Below, piece by piece: positions 1-9,167 of a stretch of 64,000 nucleotides of DNA. The translations under genes and the position numbers were made by a program. The notes beneath the pieces are model-generated. The model was not told the DNA's origin and ran no database searches. It worked only from the letters and a program-made list of their open reading frames with translations. Positions within the stretch are counted from its first letter, which is position 1; each line of letters begins with the position of its first letter. This stretch comes from Lineus longissimus. Its lineage: Eukaryota > Nemertea > Pilidiophora > Heteronemertea > Lineidae. The stretch spans positions 6,153,001 to 6,217,000 of the forward strand of contig NC_088308.1 of assembly GCF_910592395.1 (NCBI RefSeq). Direction: 5' to 3'.

Positions 1-1248
1 AGCGTTTGCTTACTGACGGTGTTCCGGCGATGACGTCCTTCCCGTACATACGGCACACCTCATTCGTGAAGGAGAACTCGTAACAGTCCAGGCACTTCAA
101 GCACCAATAACTGCATTCTGATAGTGATATCAGGGAATTTGTTGCCACGAGCTTAAGCTCCTCAGAAGCTGTTATTGCATAGTACATGTAGCTCCAACTG
201 TCTGAAATAGAGAGAAAACTATGCGAATACAGCCAATAACATTACGGCGTGCTACATGTATATGACGAGGGCATTTTAAGGAATGTTCCTTCTAAAGGTT
301 CATTTAAACGAATATTTCTTCTAGTAATAACAAATCGAACAGACATGAGCAAACTATATTGCTCATTATTCCTCTATACCAGCAGATCGTAAAGAGCAAA
401 GTTTTTAGAAGTAATGCTTTTAATTCTATTACGAAGTTGGCTTTAATGATGTTCCCTTACTGATGTTCCTTCTGATAATAAACAGACTAGTTGACGCGAG
501 TAGACGTGGGGTCGGGCAGTTGATTAGATTAAGTTATGAAGAGTACGTGTGTGTGCCTCCGACCTGAAGAGCCAAGCCTCTTGTGAGCGATACTGGTACT
601 ACTTACTACCATATACTTCCACCTCACAGAGACTCAGGGTTCCTGCATCCCTTAGTCTCACACCAACAAACCGCCCGACTTTACCCTGGCATGGTAGGTT
701 GTATATCTGCCCATTGGCAGAATTTCCTTGGTGACTGTAGCACACTTCACCCGAGGAGAAACCGCTTGGTGGCGCAACCTCTGATATTATCACATCAAAG
801 TCTTTGAGACGGTTGCCTTGAAGGGAACGATATGGATATTATGGACGAATTCCTGCCTAGTTTATTCCAACAAGTATTTTGTATTATTGAGTTTGCGGAT
901 AGCGTGTCCTAAGGCCCCGCGGCAGTAAAAAGAAATTTAAAGTTCACGCCTAAGTCTCTCACAACATGGGTGGCGCCATGAACTGAACAAAAGGAGAAAG
1001 AAGTCGTAGAAACATGTAGTCTCTCTTACCATAACCATCCGATCTGTTGATGATGGTGACGCTGTTGACGGAATGGCGCGCTTTGAGATCAACAAACCAC
1101 CAGGGCGGTGGGTAATTGCGGCGGGTGTGGGTACAGGAATAGTCCTGATATCGGCTCGGGTTGGGGTTCCCATCTACGGCTTTGCTTGCTTCACCTTTAT
1201 CATAGGTTGTCGATTGTGATGCAGGTTTCCCTCTTGCAACATTAGGAC
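1..1248 (-). CDS. Fucolectin-type F5/8C domain + PAN/apple protein, cut by the left edge
   Basis: Three minus-strand exons join in phase: 1248-1030, 816-610 and 201 to the window edge. The first two encode one fucolectin/tachylectin-4-type F5/8C domain: it opens with an ARGKPASQST-like segment, then AVDGN, SCTHT, PWWFVDL and VTIINRSDGYGNRLKDFDV, and closes with the typical LSLCEVEVY. The third exon has the Cys pattern of a PAN/apple domain (SECSYWCLKCLDC, then VCRMYGKD). Introns are phase 1 throughout, as usual for shuffled extracellular modules. The family binds carbohydrate (fucolectin module) or protein/glycan (PAN), so a secreted or surface lectin-like protein is inferred. The first coding exon (signal peptide) lies to the right and was not identified; the C-terminus is beyond base 1. 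Domain calls are firm, the complete gene is not visible. Confidence 0.75.
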
Positions 1249-2200
1249 CTAAATTGTAATATTTTGAGGGTCAGAGGGGTTGGAAAGTGTTAACTATAAT
1301 AGTTTTCACTAATGAAATACTTATGAAATACAAATACTAATGTACGAAAAAAGGACACTCAATCGCCAGTAATACTCTTAAATCTGGTCACGGTGGAGGG
1401 ACAGTGACCTGGCTGTTGCTCTGGTCTCCATCTCCCAATGAATCGCCTTATAGTCGTTCTCGAGATGAACCCTAGCTCGAGCAAGTTGGCCAGTAGCCGA
1501 TCGCAACCTGATCTTGCATTCAGATTGTCTCCGTCTTTCTCGCCTCGTCCTCTTTCCTATACCAGGTCGTATTCCACTTGGCTCTTTCGCTGTCTTGGAG
1601 GCGCACCCACCGCTGATTGACACATTCTCCGCTCTTCCGCTGAGCTCTCCGAAATATGATCGCCCTCTCTTGCGAGCTTATCTTCTTTTAAACATCTTAC
1701 CTTTTTTATCAACGCACTGGAGTAAGCACGAGGATATGAGAGAAAGTATGATAACGGATTTTGTTGTGGTTCGCATTTTAAACGTAACTTATCGATGGCA
1801 CATAATAGGATCCCGACACACTCAGTCAAACCAACGTGTTTAAAGGTACATGTATCTACATCCGTATGGTCGTCACGACTCAATGAAATACAATGCATTC
1901 CTCAAGGCTATCAATAAACGTAATGACAATCTATATTCTCATCCGTTAATTAACGCTCAAACAATTTACATAATGGATATTTCGTGCAAAGCGCAAGTAT
2001 CAATAAATCATAATAATTGCGTCCCATCGACTCAAAATGCTTTTTATTTTCTATTTTTTTCTCACCATAGCAATACAGGTGTCACATTTCTGCAGAATCA
2101 TTATCAGTCACTGCATGGTAGAAACCCATTAGTCATCTGTTGAATACATCATCATCTTAATTCTGCAAGAAGCAGCATTTTATGGTGATTTTCTTCGTTA
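1249..2200. other. Gene-free stretch
   Basis: Upstream flank of the F5/8C-PAN gene on the minus strand. Several open frames of 60-113 codons overlap on both strands here but show no domain, signal peptide or convincing splice signals. The missing first exon of the gene to the left may be here. Confidence 0.4.
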
Positions 2201-3016
2201 ATATATAGTAATCCATGAATTCGTAAATGGTTTGTCGACTGCAGCTAATCCCGTCTTCTTCAACTGCAGCTAAATCCCGTCTTCTGTTTATACATGTACG
2301 TTGAAGACAATGATATACAAGCAAAAGGATGAATGTTTGAGTTGGACAGTACTTTCGAATCATCCTCGACGTTACTTCCATGACACCAATCTGCCGACGG
2401 GAGGAGAGGGCGGTGCTGTCGTTCGGTGTGAGGGGTCAGAACGTTGCTTTTTAACTGAAAGAATGTATTCGAAGACTTATAACCTGTAAAAATAACAAGA
2501 ACCCGTTGGCCAAACTAAACTCTTTTTCATAAGAAAATATCACAGTCCTTCTTAGCTGCTGTGCCAGAGCTCCCTGGCTGATTTCTTCAAAGTTTGGTTT
2601 TTCTTCAACTTAATTTTAGGGCCAAAGATCAGGATTTCCGCATTTAGGTAACCCCAAAGGACAAAAGGCTCCCTGGTCTTGGCCAAGACCAGAAAGCTAG
2701 CTACGACCCTCTACAGTTCACGACACTTCTCCAGAGGACAGATAAATCAATGAATGGAGAATTCTTCTTTATTTGAAAGACTCTGGTGTAACGGAGTCCG
2801 GGTCGACAGATTCCTGTTTGGTAGGAAAATCTGTCAGTCGGATAAAGTGTCCAGGAATTAAGTAAATCGGTGTTTAATTGAACGGAAGGGAACGTGGTAG
2901 CTGCACATCATTTCATTGCCCTCAACACAACTGGTAGAGTCCACTTACTTATTTTTGGTTTGTTTCTATGCTGCTCCAGTCCGACCTTATTCTTGCCGAA
3001 GTACCTTTTACACAGA
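2200..3016. repeat. Segment repeated in inverted orientation at the start of tandem copies B and C
   Basis: The reverse complement of this stretch reappears at about 13393-14200 and 19921-20730 with a few per cent substitutions. Landmarks are the palindrome CTGGTCTTGGCCAAGACCAG (2673 region), the words around TGTCGACCCGGACTCCG, and the CTGCAGCTAAATCCCGTCTT motif. The shared block ends abruptly on its right side inside the transmembrane-coding exon (at TGTTTCTGTGTAAAAGG on the minus strand). Confidence 0.8.
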
Positions 3017-3189
3017 AACACGACGAGGCAGACGACACAGAGACCCGCGAATACGCAGGCGACACCTGCAACGACCTTTATTACGAGAGCTTCACCGGAC
3101 CTGGAGGAAAGCAGAAATTGTTCAGAACACAGCTGAGGTTGATTCAAATAATGGATGTCTGTGTTGGCAGCGAGAAAAGTCTCTGTCAT
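2908..3189 (-). CDS. Single-pass transmembrane exon, fragment of a receptor-like gene
   Basis: A minus-strand open frame with a likely acceptor at 3101/3100 (pyrimidine-rich, then CAG) encodes a strongly hydrophobic helix (VIKVVAGVACVFAGLCVVC, then LVVFL) followed at once by the basic stop-transfer CKRYFGKNK and a short cytoplasmic tail ending at 2908. It is the only complete version in the window: copies B and C of the array keep only the part from the FLCKRYFGK codons onward, in the opposite orientation. It may be the membrane anchor of the neighbouring PAN/GON or F5/8C-PAN family, which is inference from position only. The exon downstream boundary is uncertain (only a weak donor near 2985). 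Confidence 0.4.
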   Translation of the reverse strand: MTETFLAANTDIHYLNQPQLCSEQFLLSSRSGEALVIKVVAGVACVFAGLCVVCLVVFLCKRYFGKNKVGLEQHRNKPKISKWTLPVVLRAMK

Positions 3190-3900
3190 GTTGGCTAATC
3201 AGAGCCCAGTTTACCCTATGTCCTGCAGTTTGTGTAATGGAAGTCTGTGTTGGCAGCAAGAAAAGTCTCTGTCATGTTGGCCAATCAGAGCCAGGTTTTA
3301 TCCATGTCCTGCTGTTTGTGTAATGAAAGTTTGTGTTGGCAGCGAGAAAAGTCTCTGTCATGTTGGCCAATCAGAGCCCAGTTTACCCTATGTCCTGCTG
3401 TGTGTGTAATGGAAGTCTGTGTTGGCAGCGAGAAAAGTCTCTGTCATGTTGGCCAATCAGAGCCCAGTTTACCCTATGTCCTGCAGTTTGTGTAATGGAA
3501 GTCTGTGTTGGCAGCGAGAAAAGTCTCTGTCATGTTGGCAAATCAAACCCAGTTTACCCTATGTCCTGCTGTTTGTGTAATGGAAGTCTGTGTTGGCAGC
3601 GAGAAAAGTCTCTGTCATGTTGGCCAATCAGAGCCAGGTTTTATCCATGTCCTGCTGTTTGTGTAATGGAAGTCTGTGTTGGCAGCGAGAAAAGTCTCTG
3701 TCATGTTGGCCAATCAGAGCCAGGTTTTATCCATGTCCTGCTGTTTGTGTAATGGAAGTTTGTGTTGGCAGCGAGAAAAGTCTCTGTCATGTTGGCCAAT
3801 CAGAGCCCAGTTTAACCATGTGATGCCATGCTGTAATGAAAGTGTGTATTGGCAGCGATAAAAGTCTCTGCCGTCCTGTTGGCAAATAAGAACCCAGTTT
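3146..3900. repeat. 86-bp minisatellite, about 8-9 copies
   Basis: Head-to-tail copies of an 86-bp unit containing TGTGTTGGCAGCGAGAAAAG, TCTCTGTCATGTTGGCCAAT and CAGAGCC(C/A)GTTTACC. Units start near 3150, 3236, 3322, 3407, 3493, 3578, 3664 and 3750, and a diverged unit follows near 3835. Because 86 is not a multiple of three, the same peptide (ARKVSVMLANQS) appears in rotating frames; these open frames are by-products of the repeat and not genes. Confidence 0.9.
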
Positions 3901-3953
3901 AATCCTGTGATGTCATGGTGTATTGAGGACTGTGTCGACAGCAAAATAGCCCT

Positions 3954-4204
3954 CACTCTTAAACTTTATATGTAAAAACAAGTATAGTGTGGGAGTTGCT
4001 ATTGCACCAACTGTGAAATTAGTAAAAACTAACCATGAATTCATTGTTCCAACTAAAAAAATTAGTAAAATTAAAATTGAAATGGTTAAAAATTACTATT
4101 TTGATAGTTAAAACAACTAATTTCACAATAGGTGCAATAGCAACTATCAGAGTAGTGAAAAATGACTTTTAAATAGCTATTTTTACTATTAAATGTTAAG
4201 AGTG
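3954..4204. mobile_element. MITE-like foldback element of about 250 bp
   Basis: Begins CACTCTTAA and ends TTAAGAGTG. The interior is A/T rich with further inverted matches: GTTGCTATTGCACCAACTGT on the left and ACAATAGGTGCAATAGCAAC on the right. No coding capacity. No clear target-site duplication was found. Confidence 0.65.
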
Positions 4205-5530
4205 TTCGATTTGCCTCGAGAATGCGATAACATGTAGAAACACATAATTGAGGTCTCCAATCGAAGCCATATCATTTTTTTTGTACGCGATTTCGCTCAT
4301 GCAATAATTGTTTTCGTTGAAAATATTGCAGTTGTTCAGGCAGCCAGCAGGGTCGACAGCCTATAATATAATCGCCAGTCACCCCTGTCATTTGCCCGAT
4401 TAACTGCAAATGCAATAAGCAAATTTAAATAAAGTTAAGAGAGATATCGTGTCCTGTCGATTGGACTCCGTGTGATATGTCTTCGATTGGCCTGGACACC
4501 GTGATAATCTCGACATCAAAGTAACAGTTGTCCCCTATTGCGTAACGCAACAAGATAACTATACTGGAGATACCTAAAGAATCTGGCTTACCTCATTCTT
4601 CTTCATACACACAGTACAACTTTCACCCCATTCTTTGTACTCCGTGCCGCCTATTAAGTGACAATGCAGTGAAAAATCTACTCGATATACGCGGAATATC
4701 GCGACTAACAGGTGAGACATTCCAGTGTTGTGAGCCATTAAAAATAGGTTAATCGATCGAATTTGATATGTTGAGATTTAGATAAACCTGAACTTCGAGA
4801 TAATTTGCATTTACATTGCATTTGCATTTTGCTATCGGCCCAATAAGGATGTCAGATTATCAATAAACTGAACTGCAAAAGAACACCCATGAGCGTTATT
4901 CAAATTCCTCGAAAAGAAAATCTGCATACCCAACGGGAATAGAATTTGATGTGAGTCTAAACACCAGAGATCGCTAACAGCTACCCTCAAGGACATAGAC
5001 GTTTACTGCCATGACTGCTGACGGCGACTATATAGGCATGAAAAAACCCTAACTGCAAGCTATTTCATTCCTTTCAGCAGCAACATCTTTAAAAAAGCCC
5101 CAGTGGCGGTAGACGGACATAATTTTGCTTGTCATGCTGAAGAATGGTAGCGGCGATCGACGTCCGGGACATTGTATCCATGAGAAGAACTAACCCGACG
5201 AATGATTTACTCAGTAAAATGGCGGAGCGGAACTATCAGACTGTACTAAATTTAAATTCCACTCTGGCACAAGCAGATGAGCAGGCTGATCGCAAACATG
5301 TAGGCTGAGCTAACCAGACATTAAAATCAACACGCAACGCGAGATCCGTCGTCAAACTGCCGGGATCTCGTTCTAATATGATGTAATAGTTTTGAGAAGT
5401 CCATTGCTCGTAGGCAACGTGGCGTGTAATAAACAAAGGTCCTTTACGCGATGTGTCGTGAAACTCTTGAAACATCATGCAACTTATCATGAACTCGCTG
5501 CGTCATGACAGGCTCGTGAGAGAAGGCCGG
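4205..5530. other. Unique gene-free DNA between the MITE and tandem copy A
   Basis: No recognisable exon. One minus-strand open frame (5236-5490) has several cysteines but no domain I can name. The stretch is not repeated elsewhere in the window. Confidence 0.4.
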
Positions 5531-5534
5531 GTAT

Positions 5535-6123
5535 ATATATTTGGCAAACTGCTCGCCAAACACGCATCATGTTTTGCCGTGTTTGGAGAGCTGCTTGCCG
5601 AACAGCACTGAAAATCAACCCAGTTGGCAAGCCCGGCTTGCCATAGACCAATACTTCCTCCCCAAAAAGGTTAGGCTAGCCAAACAGGTAAAAAATTCTA
5701 CCGTGTTTGGCGAGCCAGAGACTTTACAACACATTAGCCAATCGGAGAGCAGTGACGTCATATTTGAATTAATATGCACATAATTAACAATGGCCGATTT
5801 CTCGCTCTCGATTCATTTTCTTTTACTAAAATCGTCATCATCAACATCATCATCAATATTAGTCGAAGGTAAATCCTGTTGACTACTAAACTCGTGTTCT
5901 TGTCATAAATCGTTGGAGAGGAATATGCACCTAGCTGATAAGCGTAATAAATGAATTGGGTACATTGCTAAGGTCCTTCGCTATAACTCCAGTCTAATAT
6001 ATACTGTTGACCGCTTTGCCATTCAATGATATCGAGCTCTTCGACATCTATAAATATCAATGAGTTCAGCTCTCCATTCAGGGCCAAAAAAAGTCGCTGG
6101 TTGGTAAGCCGGGCTTGCCAAAT
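5535..6123. mobile_element. Possible MITE inside the duplicated unit
   Basis: Starts TATTTGGCAA and ends TTGCCAAATA, with internal repeats of TTGGCAAGCCCGGCTTGCCA. The same structure is at about 14433-15025 and 20966-21544, so it was part of the unit before duplication. Terminal repeats are short and no empty site is available, so the call is tentative. Confidence 0.35.
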
Positions 6124-7120
6124 AGTCACTTCCATCAGTCAAACCATGTATGTGGGCAAAGATGGCGTTGGAGATGCATGTAAGTCATCACTGTAATTTC
6201 AAGATGTCACGATCAGATTAGAATTCCTTTGTATTGAGGGTCTGAGAATCATGCCAATTTGATCAAGTTCGTTTTTCGGCCATTTAGTGTTGGATATATA
6301 TAGCAATATCCACCCTCAATCCGTCCGTTTATTAACTGGTTGTGATATTCTTTTTGAAGACTGCTTCTGTGGTAGTGAACTATTCCTCGGCTATCCTTGC
6401 AAGACGATTTCCAAATTACCTGCAAGTTGATCAGACAGTGAAACAGTTGTGCGTCATGTGCAGACGCTGTCCCATCCAAGTCAAACCTCAGTCAAACTAA
6501 ATCACGTGAACCAAATTAACCGCAGTCTTCGTTTCACTTATGGACTTAACGTGACTAACGTGGCGCGATATTGTATCGCCACGTCACGATCGTGAGAAGA
6601 TTGTGCCTAATATGGCCACTTTATAATGGCGTAAATAGCGATATAACGCAGACGTGGCGACACAATATCGCACATCGTTAAATATATATATAAGTTTATA
6701 CAAGCTTCGAATCCTTTTCTTAAAACACTTCTGCGTCCAAATGATAAGCAGAACACAAAATTTTGCTTGAAAATGCTTTCTTGGATGCCAAAAAAGATAG
6801 GAAATTCCAAGTTTTCTTCTTTATGAGAAACCCTGTTTCTTTTTTGTTTCAGAAAATACAATAAGGGCCTGCATGGGATGGATACCCTATTGGATCAGTT
6901 GCAGCCCCAGGTACAATTCGTGCCCCTTTGTTTTGCTTTGCTTTAGCTGGGGCTTCTAGGAGTGTCTCGAACTATAAGGGCCGCCACTTAGTCTGAAGTC
7001 TGGCATTCATAACCTCAAACCATTGTGATCATCCAGGCACATTAGAGGGACTTAGATGTTAATCCAATAACGAGAATGCTTGGTGCCTCTCTTTCTCTGG
7101 TTGACTTCATCAACACTGTT

Positions 7121-8758
7121 TCATCCTCTCACAACAGGCAAAGCGATAACCCCCCCCCCCCCCCCACCCCCCCCCGCCGTCGTCAAAATATCACCTTTTT
7201 TTGGTGGCTTTCGGATCAAAGTCTTGACCTCTCTATATCCCTTCGGGGATTTTGCCTGACATTTGTCAGGCATAATCTCTTTAGGGATTTTGCCGAAAAC
7301 TATGAAGGTAGATTGGCCCTGTATAGGATATGAGTGATCGTATAATGGGAAAATGTTCTTCTTGCTATTTCCATACTGTACCTTATCATTGACCCTGACA
7401 CCAGTCTGTCGCAGGTCAATACGGAAAGTTGAAAACAGCTTGTAGTTGGCCAGTCCTGCCTTACCAAAGGGCACCCTGTTGTAGGGTTGCTGTGGACTAC
7501 CCGTCGCGTTGGCGAAAGTATAGTCGTCAGTTTGGACACTAAAGATCTAGAGATGTGGATGAAAAGCTTACTGTTTGATTCCATGTTTTAACGTAGCTCC
7601 TAAGTTTCAAGACAAAAATCTTAAAAAGGGCGAATATTGTTTTAATCATTAAATTTCGCATTCACATTAGTTCTTCACATTTACTCGAACAAACATGACA
7701 GACTGTGTCCGCATGGTAATGCTCCAAGAGAGTGTGAAATATCCCGGGACATGTAGCATGCTTCAGAAGGAAATGGTACAATCTACATGTAGCCTACTCA
7801 GAAACCTATATTGTCTTGACTTGGAGCTTGTTACTCCAAGTAGAGCATTGTCGCTTGCAAGTGTCCTCCGCTTCTTCCCGTACTGAACAGATTACTCGCT
7901 TTGTGTCAACTTCATTTCTGTCGCAATTGATAATAATATAAGATGATTCTTAGTATCGGTAGTCCAGCGCAAAGGGGCCAGGGTAAAACATATTGTAGAG
8001 GGACCTTTTTGAAACAGCGTCCATCCATCAACTTCAAAGGGCAGCGATATCCCTAAAAACAGAATAATTTAACCATGAATCATGATTATAGCACTTTTCT
8101 CTTTACTGAGAAATATGATGGTATACATGTACATACCTCCGGTAGAAATCTAACTTTCTTGAAATCAGAAAAGCCACTTGTCTCCCATATTCCACCATTA
8201 TAGTGAGGCTTCAGTACCTCGGCATAATTCCTGCCATGCAGTGTAATATACTCGTTTCGCACCTTACCAATGCTATGGCAATAAACTGTGACAGGGCGTG
8301 GTGGAGTTCCAATGAATATAGCATAGTGCGTGTCACTAAATTCAAATGCTTTTTGTTTTAGCAACTTATCAACGTCTTGACATGAATGCGGTTTTTGGTC
8401 GTCCACAGAACCAAATGTTCTATAAAGTGCACGTTTCTCTAGCATTTCAGATACCGGCTGGTACTTATACTTGCCAAGTAAACAAACTGACTTTTGGCTT
8501 CCACGTTTTTTTCCAATACTAATGACGTCACACATAGCATCAAGACGGGAACATCTCAAAACACAATCTAATAAACTTCGTGTGACGATTATCAGCACTC
8601 CATATGTTCTTGATAAAGCGAAGCCATTGCCCAAGTCACTATAAGGAAAAGTTTGGAATGCTGCCGTTTGTATATGGTTAACTTCCATGCCTGAATGGTT
8701 TGGTTGCCTGTACAAGCGCTGTGCGATGCATGCAAAATGACACTCGGTGTAAACCAAA
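7121..8758 (-). CDS. PAN-GON domain protein, copy A (readthrough allele)
   Basis: Exon 8758-8137 (622 nt, acceptor TTTTAG, donor GAG|GTATGT) encodes a PAN/apple-like stretch (SLLDCVLRCSRLDAMCDVIS, VCLLGKYKY) followed by the first half of a GON domain (HSCQDVDKLL, YAIFIG, VTVYCHS, EYITLHGRNYAEV, FSDFKKVRF). Exon 2 starts at 7546 after CTCTAG and continues GON in phase (TFANATGSP, VPFGKAGLANYKLF, FRIDLRQTGVRV). GON is known from ADAMTS9/20 and many marine invertebrate proteins. The stop found in copies B and C after FGKIP is here changed from TAA to AAA, so the frame runs on through about 60 more codons, including a Gly run read from the poly-C tract. An upstream signal-peptide exon was not identified. 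Confidence 0.65.
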
Positions 8759-9167
8759 CTAAAATAAAACTAAATCAGAACTGAAAACGTCGGAGCGGCT
8801 TTTTTAGCTGTGCGGGTAGGTTTTCACTGAGGAGATGTCGGACCACTGGAAGAAATCATGATGTCAAATTACGATCATTGCGCGGATTATGCATCCATTA
8901 AAGAAACAAACATACTCCAATAAAAAGCCGACCATTCCTTGGTCGGCTTTTTGGTCGGCTTTATATTGCAGTATGTGTGTTCTTCTTCTGGTTCATCAGT
9001 AAACCATTTCTGATGCTTTTCCAATTTTATTTCAGCTCAATAGTAGAAAATGGCGTTATTCGTTGCTTTCAGTACGCGCAGGTCCTGGCGCGAAACACCT
9101 TCCCCGCTACGTGAGTGCACACCGAGATCCGAGTTCACGTCATCCCGCTATTACGACGCAACGTCAT
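8758..9167. other. Upstream flank of copy A gene with a strong hairpin
   Basis: Contains AAAAGCCGACCATTCCTTGG, which folds with the following TCGGCTTTT (about 8929-8960); copies B and C carry the same hairpin (about 18452 and 24300). No coding exon recognised. Confidence 0.4.

Noticed and set aside
3155-3861. Six overlapping open frames with Cys/Ser-rich repeats (ARKVSVMLANQS)
   Set aside because: They are the frame-rotating translation of the 86-bp minisatellite, with no start context, domain or splice support.
8929-8960. GC hairpin followed by T run, resembling a bacterial terminator
   Set aside because: The gene structure is plainly eukaryotic; rho-independent termination does not apply. 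Treated as a small palindrome in the repeat unit.
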